A stretch of 64,000 bases of DNA from Larkinella punicea (GCF_003334855.1 NZ_QOWE01000014.1:164662-228661), one strand, 5' to 3'. Positions 44,182 to 52,857 are shown, counted from the first letter of the stretch. Made by a program: numbers and translations. Notes: a model not told the origin generated them from the letters alone.

Positions 44182-45420
44182 ATGCCCCCACCGTCCCGAT
44201 TACAACCCCGCCCCGCCCGCCAGCGGGTGAGCCTAAAGCTGACCTTTGATTTCCCTCCACATACGCAGTTGGAGTTTGATGAACTGCAATGCCTACTGCA
44301 CGTCGATGATCAGGACGTACCACCGTACGGGTCTGGTATCTACCTTTTGCGATCACTTTGGAACCCCGCTCGCCAGCAGGCTGAGGGGCCCACGCGGGAA
44401 GCCCGCGTCGTCAACCGCTGTCTATCGGATATTCGGGCGGATCACCGCACCATTATGATGGATATACAGCGGTCGAATCAGGGGATGTCACCCGCATTAA
44501 TTCAGCGATACTGGCTCTCGGGAGAACGAATCTCGGTTCAACTCCTATCGGTGTATGAAGAGTACCTGACGAAATTACACCAGGCCCCTTTACCCGAGCG
44601 TAGTTCCCCCAATACGCTCTACAAGTGGAACCGGGGTTATCACCTACTTTCCACCTATTTAACTACGAATCTATTTCCGGATCTGTCACTGGATGGGGTT
44701 TCCGTTGGCTGGGCAAAAACCTACTATTTCTGGCTCCGCCAGCGCCCCTTGTCCATCGACTCGGCTTCCCGATACATCGGGCAGATTCGGGAGCTATTGC
44801 AATATAGCGTCGAGCAGGAACTTCTTATCCGCAACAAACTCAGTGAGTGGCATATCACCGCTGAGCCCGCCAAAACGGTTTACTGTTTAACTCCCCAGCA
44901 AGTTCAACAATTAGCTGAGCTGGTATTACCCGAGCAATTGGACACCGTGCGGAACTGGGCCCTGCTGAGTTGTTATACCGGGCTGGATTTCAAAGATGCC
45001 GTTCAACTGGCTCGGAATCCGGCGGAACATCTGGTGGAGCTATCCTTCGGACAAAAGATTGTCATCCGGCGGCAGAAGTTCCAGGCTGTTCACCAGGCCA
45101 GACCCGACTGGGGCGTTTCCCATATTCCCCTACTGCCCGAAGCAAAAGCCTTGTTGGAGCGGGCTCCTGACTGGCCTACCGTGACGATTCAGCGGGTGAA
45201 CCGCAACCTGGAGACCATCCAGAAGGTGATGGACCTGCCCTTCCGGTTAACCACCAAGATTTGTCGGAAGACGGCCGGAGCCTTATTCCTTCTCCGAGGC
45301 TACCGAACCGAAGCCGTACAAAAGATTTTGGGTATTCAGCACCTGAAGACCCTGGAACGAAATTATTTGCACATCTTTAGTGAGTTGGTCGATGAGAATA
45401 TGCAGCGGTTGCAACCGTAA
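44182..45420 (+). CDS. Tyrosine-recombinase-like protein B of a divergent pair
   Basis: 412 residues from the ATG at 44182; an upstream TTG at 44146 is the alternative. It aligns with protein A without gaps over about 410 positions, and my hand count gives about 48% identity. The same changes recur: Asp269, Lys359, Arg362, Tyr395, with no His at the usual second position although a His is close by at 387. The two starts are 76 bases apart, so both promoters share one short region. The pair is the most likely source of integration or excision if the serine recombinase is only a resolvase. Confidence 0.6.
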   Translation: MPPPSRLQPRPARQRVSLKLTFDFPPHTQLEFDELQCLLHVDDQDVPPYGSGIYLLRSLWNPARQQAEGPTREARVVNRCLSDIRADHRTIMMDIQRSNQGMSPALIQRYWLSGERISVQLLSVYEEYLTKLHQAPLPERSSPNTLYKWNRGYHLLSTYLTTNLFPDLSLDGVSVGWAKTYYFWLRQRPLSIDSASRYIGQIRELLQYSVEQELLIRNKLSEWHITAEPAKTVYCLTPQQVQQLAELVLPEQLDTVRNWALLSCYTGLDFKDAVQLARNPAEHLVELSFGQKIVIRRQKFQAVHQARPDWGVSHIPLLPEAKALLERAPDWPTVTIQRVNRNLETIQKVMDLPFRLTTKICRKTAGALFLLRGYRTEAVQKILGIQHLKTLERNYLHIFSELVDENMQRLQP

Positions 45421-45578
45421 AATAAGTTAGAAATACTAACTGAAATCGAAGTGCGTTCTCTACCCCAAGTCCTGCCTGGCAAAATGTAAACCAGCCAGCT
45501 TAACGCGTGTTACAGATCGTGGAAGAGAAGATAAGCCAGAAACCAAAAATACTCATTGCGGTAGCTGGGTCCAATGCT

Positions 45579-46460
45579 ATGAACCGCATCCCCGTTTACC
45601 TCCTCTCTGCCGTTTTCTTTCTTCTGGTTCCCGTTGCCTGCAAAAAAGCAGATCAGCCGGGTCCGGACACCTCCATACCCACCCGGGACGCTAATCTTGC
45701 TTTGGGCAATCCCAGCAACGCAGGTACCCAGGAAAACAATTACCTCATCGAGCGGCCCACCTACGTCCTCAGCTACAACCGCAGCACAGGCATTGCCAAC
45801 TGGTGTTCCTGGCATTCGTCGGCCGCCTGGAAGGGGTCGGCAACACGCTATTCCGGCAACTTCATTCCGGATCAAACTCTCCCGGCTGGATGGTATCAGG
45901 TACGGCACGACGATTACACCCTCAGCGGCTTTGACCGTGGCCACCTCTGCCCGTCGGATGACCGGGACTCAACGGCCGAGGAAAACCGCACCACGTTTTT
46001 CATGACCAACATCGTCCCGCAGGCTCCGCGCCATAACCGTGAAAGCTGGAACCTACTGGAAGGCTACACCCGGAAGCTCATTGCCGACGGTAATGAAGCG
46101 TATATTATTGCGGGGACGCATGGTAAAGGCGGCATCGGTGACAACGGGGAGGCTGTTACTCTGGCGGATGGCAAAGTCACAGTTCCCTCTGCGCTCTGGA
46201 AGGTGATTGTAGTCCTACCGGTAGGAAGTGACGACCTCGGCAGGATCAACGCTCAGACGCGGGTTATTGCTGTATTTATACCGAATACCAACGCTTTCGG
46301 CGAAAAGCCCTGGAGCGATTACCGGGTGAGCGTCGATGAGATTGAGCGGTTGACGGGGTATGACCTGCTGGCCAATGTGCCGGATGCCGTCGAGCGGGAG
46401 ATTGAAGCGCAGGCGGATAAGGTGACAGTGAGCGGGATGTATTTGTATTCGGATTGGTAA
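45579..46460 (+). CDS. Secreted DNA/RNA non-specific endonuclease (lipoprotein)
   Basis: 293 residues from the ATG at 45579. A lipoprotein signal ends at 'LVPVACKK'. The beta-beta-alpha metal nuclease core has the DRGH motif at Asp119-His122 ('[12 protein letters not shown]'), the metal Asn in '[16 protein letters not shown]', and 'AYIIAGTHG' as the adjoining strand. The family cuts single- and double-stranded DNA and RNA without sequence preference. Export suggests an extracellular or periplasmic role, such as scavenging or barring incoming DNA. Confidence 0.92.
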   Translation: MNRIPVYLLSAVFFLLVPVACKKADQPGPDTSIPTRDANLALGNPSNAGTQENNYLIERPTYVLSYNRSTGIANWCSWHSSAAWKGSATRYSGNFIPDQTLPAGWYQVRHDDYTLSGFDRGHLCPSDDRDSTAEENRTTFFMTNIVPQAPRHNRESWNLLEGYTRKLIADGNEAYIIAGTHGKGGIGDNGEAVTLADGKVTVPSALWKVIVVLPVGSDDLGRINAQTRVIAVFIPNTNAFGEKPWSDYRVSVDEIERLTGYDLLANVPDAVEREIEAQADKVTVSGMYLYSDW

Positions 46461-46483
46461 ATGGACAATTAAGGATTATTAGG

Positions 46484-46846
46484 CTATGGTGAGTTATCGT
46501 TTTGTGCTTCTCCCTCCTTAATTTTACGTATTCGCTCAGCAAAACTAGACTCTATCCTTTCCACACCACTGTGATACGAATCTGTCATCTCTTTGCCTAA
46601 TTTAGCACCCTTCTCACTTAATTGAATCCGCTCAAGTTCAAGCTGTTCATATTCCTTCCAGTAATAATCTGATACGGCCCAATACTCTTGAACTTTGTTA
46701 ATCGGGCAATTTTTGGATTCAAAGTAAAGATCTTTCAATCGATCAATGCATTCGCGCTTTTTTGTAAAAATCAGATTCCTTTGATCCATAACCTTTAACA
46801 ACTCTTCTCCTGCGATTTCAAATGGCTCCATAGTCTGCTTTTTCAA
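46484..46846 (-). CDS. Hypothetical coiled-coil protein, 120 aa
   Basis: Almost entirely charged helices (E/K/R-rich, 'DYYWKEYEQLELERIQLSEK'), consistent with a coiled coil. The start may be the internal Met (MEPFEIAGEE). Slightly AT-rich. No family recognised. It lies near the next membrane protein gene, which also has a coiled-coil stretch; they may work together. Confidence 0.55.
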   Translation of the reverse strand: MKKQTMEPFEIAGEELLKVMDQRNLIFTKKRECIDRLKDLYFESKNCPINKVQEYWAVSDYYWKEYEQLELERIQLSEKGAKLGKEMTDSYHSGVERIESSFAERIRKIKEGEAQNDNSP

Positions 46847-46945
46847 TTAATGTACAGACGAATTTTCAAACAGTCAAATGGAAAGGCAAAGAAAAATGTC
46901 AGTGTTTGAATAGTAGATTCGCATAAAAAAAGCCAACAACGAAGG

Positions 46946-47551
46946 TTACTTCTTTTTTTTAACAGTTAACGTACTGGCAGTTTTCGGAGCATGGGACCTG
47001 GCTTGCAATTGGCTTTGTTGTGCTTGGTTCAATAACGAGTCTGATGATTTCAATGATAAACCTATTGACTTAACCACTACATTCAAGCTATCTATTCGTG
47101 AGCTCTGTGTCCGGTTTTCGCAGTTCTGGAGTACAGCAAGGATAAGTGATAGAAGCGTTAATCCTCCAGCCGCCCATGCAGCATAGCTTGCTGACTTTGC
47201 GTGCCTTTCTGATTTCTCGGCAGCATCTGCGCTTTTTGTAGCCGCTTCGGCATTTTGTCGGGAATAGGATAACTCAAGTACTTTCTGCTCATCCTCTTGT
47301 TGAAGTTTAGCCTGATAGGCAATCCACCCTCCCGCTTCGAATACCTTTCTACCAAAGGATGTAATAACAAATCGCTGGTACTCTACAGGCGTAGCTAACC
47401 CTTTGCTTTGCAAAAAATTACCGTATTCTTGTGAGCCCCCTTTTGCATTAACGAACCAAGGCAATGAGCCGGGACTTACAGACTCTCTGGCATGATAAAG
47501 ATGCTCCAATAGTTTATCTAATGCCTTAAGTTCAATCTCCATTAGTTTCAC
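46946..47551 (-). CDS. Hypothetical protein with one membrane helix, 201 aa
   Basis: An N-terminal soluble region (about 1-95) is followed by an Ala- and Lys-rich helix, a single membrane segment 'AAWAAGGLTLLSLILAVLQ' (about 126-144) and a polar basic tail ending in four lysines. The first codon at 47551 is GTG; ATG at 47542 gives 198 residues and is a good alternative. AT-rich relative to the neighbours. Possibly a sensor or exclusion protein; no family is recognised. Confidence 0.55.
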   Translation of the reverse strand: MKLMEIELKALDKLLEHLYHARESVSPGSLPWFVNAKGGSQEYGNFLQSKGLATPVEYQRFVITSFGRKVFEAGGWIAYQAKLQQEDEQKVLELSYSRQNAEAATKSADAAEKSERHAKSASYAAWAAGGLTLLSLILAVLQNCENRTQSSRIDSLNVVVKSIGLSLKSSDSLLNQAQQSQLQARSHAPKTASTLTVKKKK

Positions 47552-47649
47552 ACTATGATTTGACGGAAAGATATTAATAGTATGCGGAGATTACAAAAGG
47601 CCTTAACCGGTCAAAGCAGGGCCAATAGTCAACACCTATGAAGGACTAG

Positions 47650-47725
47650 AATAACCCAACACCTCCTTTACCAGCCCCTTTGGGGACTTCTGCTCCGTTT
47701 CGTATTAAGCATTACAGGCACAACA
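47650..47725 (-). pseudogene. Remnant of the C-terminus of a 48623-type gene
   Basis: The minus strand reads CNA, stop, YETEQKSPKG, then GAGKGGVGLF and a stop. That aligns with the C-terminal 'CSAEYETEEEAAQGLAVELL' and 'GYF' of the protein encoded at 48623-49345. An in-frame stop replaces the Glu codon. The DNA also matches in blocks, for example TTCTGCTCCGTTTCGTA here versus TTCTTCCGTTTCGTA there. It is a decayed third copy of that family. Confidence 0.6.
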
Positions 47726-47729
47726 ACAG

Positions 47730-47758
47730 AAAGGCGCAGATCATCGACCCGCGCCTTT
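47730..47758 (-). terminator. Terminator of the minus-strand phage operon
   Basis: AAAGGCGC and GCGCCTTT (47730-47737, 47751-47758) form an 8-bp stem with a 13-base loop, followed on the minus strand by T-rich sequence. It lies 33 bases after the stop of the 275-residue protein gene at 47791. Confidence 0.75.
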
Positions 47759-47790
47759 ACCCTACCCACCGTTAATAATTACCTTTGTAT

Positions 47791-48618
47791 CTACAAATCA
47801 TAACGCTCTTTAATTTTCTTCCATCCTTCATTGAACCGGGGCATAACCTCCCAGATCTCGTTATTGAGTAGCTGGCCCTTTAGGTCCTCATCGATGGCCG
47901 CAGTGATCACCCGTTTGATGTCCACCGCCGGGAATGCTTTTTCAAAGCGGGCTACCTCCCGGTAAAACCGTCGTAGGTTGCTCGATGGGTTCATCAGGTA
48001 GACCCGGAAGGCTAAATCAATATCATCGATGTAGCTGCATAGCTTTTGCGCGGATAGTGGCAGGTTGTCAGCTATCGCCCGTTCATAGCACCGGTCGGGG
48101 TTGTGGTCTTTTAAAACGATGTCGATCGGTCTGGCTGGCTGCGTCGTAGCCGGGTCCTTTACCTTGTCCCACTGGTAGGCGATAATCAATGAATCTACGT
48201 GGTCGGCCTGCGGGTCCTCCGGAAACACCAACAGGGCGACGTTTGGAAAGTGGTTCGCGGTGATCTTCGCCAGAGCCGTTTTAAGGGCCGGAATCATTTC
48301 ATATAGTTCCAGTTCGATCATATCCCGGTAGGCATCGACAATGAGCCAAAACACGTCCTCGTAGGCATCCTGGGTTGATTTGTGAATAATCTTGAACAGA
48401 TCCAGTAGTTGCCGTATTTCGGTGTTGAGGAACCGTAAGTTATACTCACCGCAGAGGTGGCCACGTAGGAACAAATCAACCGAATCCAGGTGATGCGCGG
48501 TTACACCTTCGTTGGCTTCGACCGTTCCGCCGTTCTTTACCCGCTGCTGGTAATCGTTCCACCGCCAGAAGACGCGGGTTCTAAACTCATCGGTTGTACT
48601 TTTTACTTTCGTTTCCAT
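47791..48618 (-). CDS. Hypothetical protein, 275 aa
   Basis: From the ATG at 48618, the start MET-K that sits inside the next gene's end (a longer start at 48699 would overlap that gene by 77 bases). It is mostly helical, with charged patches 'DEFRTRVFWRWNDYQQRV' and 'VARFEKAFPAVDIKRVI'. No motif or family recognised. Last gene of a minus-strand run. Confidence 0.6.
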   Translation of the reverse strand: METKVKSTTDEFRTRVFWRWNDYQQRVKNGGTVEANEGVTAHHLDSVDLFLRGHLCGEYNLRFLNTEIRQLLDLFKIIHKSTQDAYEDVFWLIVDAYRDMIELELYEMIPALKTALAKITANHFPNVALLVFPEDPQADHVDSLIIAYQWDKVKDPATTQPARPIDIVLKDHNPDRCYERAIADNLPLSAQKLCSYIDDIDLAFRVYLMNPSSNLRRFYREVARFEKAFPAVDIKRVITAAIDEDLKGQLLNNEIWEVMPRFNEGWKKIKERYDL

Positions 48619-48622
48619 CGGA

Positions 48623-49345
48623 TCAGTTGGCTTTGAAGTACCCCAACAACTCAACCGCCAACCCCTGTGCTGCCTCTTCTTCCGTTTCGTACTCCGCACT
48701 GCAAGCGTGAACCTCGATCAGAACCCGGCAGGCGTGGTAAAAATCGTTGTACTTATCCAGCGCGTATTCTGTCTCAATCTCTTTGATGTCCCGATCTGCA
48801 TGGAGTACATCAACCAGATCGGCGGGTAGTTCGCTCTCCGGGACAAAAGTACGCTCCCTGTCGGGGCCTTCGGCTTCGTAGTGCGGTCTGAATGCGTCGC
48901 CGAATATCTTTTGAATACCGGTTCGGCTTGTCTCCCGGATGCGGGCGTAAGACCCCGTCAGGGCGCAGAGTTCGGCGTACTGTTCGATCTTCGGCGGTAG
49001 TGAGTGAATCGTTCCCCGCCCGTCAATAGTGCCGGCAGTGAAGAAATAAAGCACGTCATCAATGGGGTCGAACACCTGTCCGTCCTCGGCAAACTCCTCG
49101 AACTGTTCAATGTACTTCTGAAAGTCGCCAGCCGCAAAATCGGACAGTACCGTGTGGAGCTTGCTGAGGTTGTCGAACAGGTTTTTGGCCTGAAAGTGCG
49201 CCTTAATCATCATCATATACGTTTCCGGGTCCAGCATCGTAGACTCTTCTTTATCCCATCCGTAGGAAACGCTTTCAGCGAGTCGGAAGGCGTGACGGGC
49301 TTCGTTTCGCAGGGCTCCGATTAATTCAAGATTGATAAATGCCAT
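48623..49345 (-). CDS. Uncharacterised phage protein, member of a paralogous pair
   Basis: 240 residues, helical and acidic. Its middle ('SDFAAGDFQKYIEQFEEF', then 'FDPIDDVLYFF', then 'IEQYAELCALTGS') and C-terminus ('YNDFYHACRVLIEV', 'AVELLGYF') align with the protein at 49609-50196 ('EDFASGNLQMYIDDYRE', 'FDPFDDLFERF', 'IRQFAELVRITEA', 'YNAFIAQWYEI', 'AAELLAYY'). A third, decayed copy sits at 47650-47725. The family is not known to me. Confidence 0.65.
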   Translation of the reverse strand: MAFINLELIGALRNEARHAFRLAESVSYGWDKEESTMLDPETYMMMIKAHFQAKNLFDNLSKLHTVLSDFAAGDFQKYIEQFEEFAEDGQVFDPIDDVLYFFTAGTIDGRGTIHSLPPKIEQYAELCALTGSYARIRETSRTGIQKIFGDAFRPHYEAEGPDRERTFVPESELPADLVDVLHADRDIKEIETEYALDKYNDFYHACRVLIEVHACSAEYETEEEAAQGLAVELLGYFKAN

Positions 49346-49349
49346 CGTG

Positions 49350-49625
49350 TTAGTTTTGACCGGGTAAGTATTTACTTTGGTAGGCGGTGGCGCGGGGCGT
49401 GAAAACCTTCGGCTCTTTGATTATCTGCCGCCCCGGTTGCGTCGGGTTGTGGCTCCGGTCGAGGTAGCCGCCAGCCATTAATGACCGACAGGCCCGCGCT
49501 ATGGCGTTGATTGACGTTCCGAGTTTGTCCGCCAGCTTTCGGGCGTTGAACGGCTCCATCGAGTCCTTTACCGCATACACCAGACAGCGCAGATACAGCA
49601 CGTCATACTCAAATGGTGTCAGCAT
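49350..49625 (-). CDS. Small winged-helix DNA-binding protein
   Basis: 91 residues from the ATG at 49625. 'MEPFNARKLADKLGTSINAI' and 'ARACRSLMAGGYLDRSH' form a helix-turn-helix with the 'gyL' wing entry typical of winged helices. It begins inside the last 17 bases of the upstream gene, so translation may be coupled. A larger start would overlap that gene further and is rejected. Probably a regulator of the phage region. Confidence 0.65.
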   Translation of the reverse strand: MLTPFEYDVLYLRCLVYAVKDSMEPFNARKLADKLGTSINAIARACRSLMAGGYLDRSHNPTQPGRQIIKEPKVFTPRATAYQSKYLPGQN

Positions 49626-50196
49626 GGCGCGGGTGGTAGTAGGCAAGAAGCTCGGCGGCACAAGCCCGTCCGTCAGGACATAGGGTGTCGGAATAGTACC
49701 GGTAAACGATTTCGTACCACTGAGCAATGAAGGCGTTATACCCATCCAGACAATGCCGGATATGTTCGTCTTTCGACGCTTCCGTAATCCGTACCAACTC
49801 AGCGAACTGGCGGATGTCCTTCACAAAAGCGTAGGTGTGGTCAGGATTGAAACGCTCGAACAGGTCATCGAATGGATCAAACTCCCGGCTTCTGCCTGGG
49901 TGCTTCTCCCGGTAGTCATCAATGTACATTTGAAGGTTGCCAGACGCGAAATCTTCGCACTCCTGCCGGAACTCGTCAAAGTTTCCAACCAGTTCGCGGG
50001 CCTGAATCAATGCGCTCGTCAACCGGGTAAACATATCCACATCGACATGCTTGCCGGAAGGGTGATTCAGGGCGCGGGGTTGTGCGTGCTGGAGAAAAAA
50101 ACTCTCGGTGATCTTGACCAGTTCGCGGACTGGTTCTAAGTCGAATCCAACCATAACGGAAGTTTTTTGGAGGTGGCTTTTTGCCTGGTTTCTCAT
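49609..50196 (-). CDS. Uncharacterised phage protein, paralogue of the 48623 gene
   Basis: 195 residues; see the shared blocks with the protein encoded at 48623-49345. The N-terminal part is shorter and differs. A winged-helix gene lies between the paralogues, so a duplication followed by insertion is the simplest history. No known family. Confidence 0.65.
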   Translation of the reverse strand: MRNQAKSHLQKTSVMVGFDLEPVRELVKITESFFLQHAQPRALNHPSGKHVDVDMFTRLTSALIQARELVGNFDEFRQECEDFASGNLQMYIDDYREKHPGRSREFDPFDDLFERFNPDHTYAFVKDIRQFAELVRITEASKDEHIRHCLDGYNAFIAQWYEIVYRYYSDTLCPDGRACAAELLAYYHPRHADTI

Positions 50197-50199
50197 GCT

Positions 50200-50616
50200 C
50201 TAATTTACTAATAAGTCGTTGAAATACAAAACGTTATTCTCTATTTTCGTAGAGACAATGGGCGGTTTTTTGTGGGTAAAACCTAGTTTGAATATTTTCA
50301 CTGAAACCGATGAGGTAGACCGTCCCAGGTGCTTCGCCATTTGTTTGTAGGTCATCTTTCCGTGGTTGTCGTAGAGGAAATGTATTTCCTCCGGGGTATA
50401 GTTGCCATTGTCCGGGCGTACCATGCCAAACTGCGAAGGAAGGCCCAACCGGTCTTTTCGGTTTCTGACACTCTTTGCTGACCGCCCCAATGCTTCGCCG
50501 ATTTCCTGGTATGTCTCTTTCCCTAGATTTCGGATCAGATACCGATCCTCTTCTTCGGTCCAAAGACTATCGAGGTACCGGCTCTTTCTTGATCGATATG
50601 GCATCATCATTGTCAT
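50200..50616 (-). CDS. Protein with two GcrA/Myb-like helix-turn-helix repeats
   Basis: 138 residues in two similar halves: 'WTEEEDRYLIRNLGKETYQ' with 'EIGEALGRSAKSVRNRKDRL', and 'YTPEEIHFLYDNHGKMTYK' with 'QMAKHLGRSTSSVSVKIFKL'. Each has the acidic-helix start and the 'GRS..SV' recognition helix of SANT/GcrA-type DNA-binding domains. It probably binds DNA with two adjacent contacts. It opens the run leading to the paralogues. Confidence 0.75.
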   Translation of the reverse strand: MTMMMPYRSRKSRYLDSLWTEEEDRYLIRNLGKETYQEIGEALGRSAKSVRNRKDRLGLPSQFGMVRPDNGNYTPEEIHFLYDNHGKMTYKQMAKHLGRSTSSVSVKIFKLGFTHKKPPIVSTKIENNVLYFNDLLVN

Positions 50617-50627
50617 AATCTCGGCGG

Positions 50628-51089
50628 CTATAGTGGCGCAAACGGCCCGGTAGCGGGTAGATAGAAATCCATAAATAGCAGACTGAACGTATGCCAGTAT
50701 ACGGCGGGCGTTTCCTCTTCGTTTTCCTCCACCGTTGCGGGCGTCTCGGTAATCAATTCGTAACCGATCAGACAGTGGCGGTTATGAAAGTGGCTTTTCT
50801 TCGCCAGGTTGAATTGTATTTCCAGTAGGGCAACTTTCGGCATATGCTGCCGCTGCGGGTTCGGGCCGTAGTTCGGGTCTTCGCCGTCGGTGCTGATCTC
50901 GATTAGAGTCACATAAACCGGCCCCAGGTTCGCGTAGATAACCAGATCCACGTAATTAGGCAGTAGCCGGTAGATCACCTTCACGGCGAAGTCTTTGGCG
51001 CGTCGGCTGCTGTAGATCGCCGTCAGTGCCAGAATCGACAGGATCATTCCCAGGGCGACAAATCCTCCCGCGTAGCCTATGGTTTCCAT
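50628..51089 (-). CDS. Membrane-anchored hypothetical protein, 153 aa
   Basis: One N-terminal membrane helix ('GFVALGMILSILALTAIYSS') is followed by a basic patch and a beta-rich domain. The start overlaps a 48-aa membrane protein gene by 13 bases, so the two small membrane proteins are likely made together. Confidence 0.6.
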   Translation of the reverse strand: METIGYAGGFVALGMILSILALTAIYSSRRAKDFAVKVIYRLLPNYVDLVIYANLGPVYVTLIEISTDGEDPNYGPNPQRQHMPKVALLEIQFNLAKKSHFHNRHCLIGYELITETPATVEENEEETPAVYWHTFSLLFMDFYLPATGPFAPL

Positions 51090-51223
51090 AATCCGGTGAA
51101 TGGTGCCACGATGAACGATAATGCCAGAGCCAGCACGAAAACGATGTAGAACAGGGCAAGTACTTTATTGTCGTTACGATCCACCCAACGGGAGAACCGC
51201 AGTATGATTTGATGTGATTTCAT
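51077..51223 (-). CDS. 48-aa single-helix membrane protein
   Basis: A complete frame from ATG 51223 to TAG. The sequence starts MKSHQIILRFSRWVDRNDNK, followed by a long hydrophobic helix 'ALFYIVFVLALALSFIVAPF' and 'TGLWKP'. A basic N-terminus implies N-in topology. It overlaps the next gene by 13 bases. It could be a holin-like or accessory protein; size alone does not decide. Confidence 0.6.
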   Translation of the reverse strand: MKSHQIILRFSRWVDRNDNKVLALFYIVFVLALALSFIVAPFTGLWKP

Positions 51224-51306
51224 GGCTTTTGAATAGTACCCAGAAGTGGGGAAAATGAGACATTGAACGCGGCAACTCGCTGGAAACGCACTTTTTAAGA
51301 AAGAAC

Positions 51307-51326
51307 CCGGTAGAATATTACCGGGC
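51307..51326 (-). terminator. Terminator after the antirepressor gene
   Basis: CCCGGTA and TACCGGG pair around a 6-base loop; on the minus strand TTCTTTCTT follows. It lies 51 bases past the antirepressor stop. Confidence 0.7.
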
Positions 51327-51376
51327 CTTTACTGCATCCTTCCTTTAACTTTCATTGTGGATATTGCCGGATGGCG

Positions 51377-52777
51377 TCAGGCTGTGGCCTTTGGTTTGGA
51401 TGTGGGGTAGCGATTGAATGCGGCCCCGTTCACGATGTCCCAGACAATGCTGATAATGCCGAGTTCCTCGCAAAGCTGGAGGTGAGACTGTCCCTTTTTG
51501 CGCTCGAAATCCAGAACGCTGTAGCCGTAATCATTGGCCAGCCGGGCGTAAATTGCTTTGAAAATATCTTCGTGTTTTTCGCCCGTAATACCGGCGCGTT
51601 TGCTGACCGCGTGGTTGATCTTGTCCCGCAGCGTCATCGCCGGAATAGCTGCTTTGCCAGGGTACAAACCGAGTTTACGAAGTGCTGCCTGTTGCTCGAT
51701 CTTGACCAGTTCGCTGACGGTTCCAGACGTGGCCAGCATCTGCCGGTAGAGCTCTGACATTCCCTGTGCCTGCTGTAAAAGTCCCTGTGAAAACTTCACC
51801 ATCAGATCAAACATATTTGGCCCCTGGTCCTCTTCCGGCTGCGGCTGGTCTTCCGGGTCTACCCAGTCCGGTGATTCACTGACCGGTGGGGTCGCTGCGT
51901 CACTGGTCAGTGGCTGAGGTGCTACCGGATCGACAGGGGTAGGGTTGGTAAGAGGAACTTGCTGCTCAGACAACAGATCCAATGGCGTTGGGATTCCTAA
52001 CGCTGGTTCCGGCTCAACAGGGGCAACGTTTACCGGCTCCATGCCGATGAAGTCTGACAGCCTGCCTTTGGTCGGTAGCTTCTGTTTTTTGAGGTCTTTC
52101 CGGTACTCTGTCAGGTAGTCGGCGACCGTACGACCCTTGCCCGAAGTCTGACCTTTGGCGACAATGATAGCCGCGTCGATGGACAGGATATGAAAGGTAA
52201 CTTTCCGGAACGTTGCCGAATCAGGGGCTTTGTATTCGATATAATCCCGGCCCTCGAATAGGTCATACTTTACGATCCATCGCTGCACCCAGTCGTTGAC
52301 CCGCGCCGTTTCGTTCTTCGCCCACAACTTGAACAGGTCGCCAGCATTCACAGCCGCCCGCCCCTCAATCTGCATAACCCCGACAGGCCCGGATAATTTG
52401 ACCGCTACGGGCGTGGTTGGTTCTGAGACGAACAACGGTAAAGTTTTTTGTTCCGGCGTCCCTACGGGCTTATTCTCGGCTTCCGTTGGTGTGTCGGCCG
52501 CAAGCGTCTCGGTAATCTCTTTTTTGATCGGTGCGGCTTTGGCTGCGGGTACGGTGTTGAGGATTGAGAGCGCCACCTTTACCGGGACCACGTACTGAAA
52601 GTGTCGGTTCTCGCTGTACTTCACGAAGTCTTGCCCTTCGGTCAGGTCCATTTTCCGAATCCGATCTTTAAACCAGGACGGGAACTCAGTAGGGGTAAAC
52701 CCCATACGTTCGTGAATAGGACGTAAATTAATTACGGTCTGATTGTTACGCTGTAAAATATAGTTTGGGGTATTCAT
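51377..52777 (-). CDS. Phage antirepressor-like protein with tandem AntA/AntB domains
   Basis: 466 residues. Two AntA/AntB-type units occur: about residues 17-72 ('NLRPIHERMGFTPTEFPSWF', 'MDLTEGQDFVKYS') and about 138-225 ('VNAGDLFKLWAKNETARVND', 'YDLFEGRDYIEYK'). A long proline- and acid-rich linker (about 240-330) leads to a C-terminal helical domain of KilA/ORF6C type ('LRDKINHAVSKRAGITGEKH'). AntA/AntB proteins counter phage repressors. Two units in one chain, and a linker this long, are notable. Confidence 0.7.
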   Translation of the reverse strand: MNTPNYILQRNNQTVINLRPIHERMGFTPTEFPSWFKDRIRKMDLTEGQDFVKYSENRHFQYVVPVKVALSILNTVPAAKAAPIKKEITETLAADTPTEAENKPVGTPEQKTLPLFVSEPTTPVAVKLSGPVGVMQIEGRAAVNAGDLFKLWAKNETARVNDWVQRWIVKYDLFEGRDYIEYKAPDSATFRKVTFHILSIDAAIIVAKGQTSGKGRTVADYLTEYRKDLKKQKLPTKGRLSDFIGMEPVNVAPVEPEPALGIPTPLDLLSEQQVPLTNPTPVDPVAPQPLTSDAATPPVSESPDWVDPEDQPQPEEDQGPNMFDLMVKFSQGLLQQAQGMSELYRQMLATSGTVSELVKIEQQAALRKLGLYPGKAAIPAMTLRDKINHAVSKRAGITGEKHEDIFKAIYARLANDYGYSVLDFERKKGQSHLQLCEELGIISIVWDIVNGAAFNRYPTSKPKATA

Positions 52778-52857
52778 TGCTGAATGTTGTTTTGAAGTTG
52801 GAAGAAAGTGAAGGGGTAAGGAGGTGGTATGAGATACCCACCCCCTTTATTATTGAG

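Noticed and set aside
47670..47722. Possible small gene after the 275-residue protein
   Set aside because: It contains a stop in the matching frame and aligns with the end of the 48623-type protein, so it is listed as a remnant instead.
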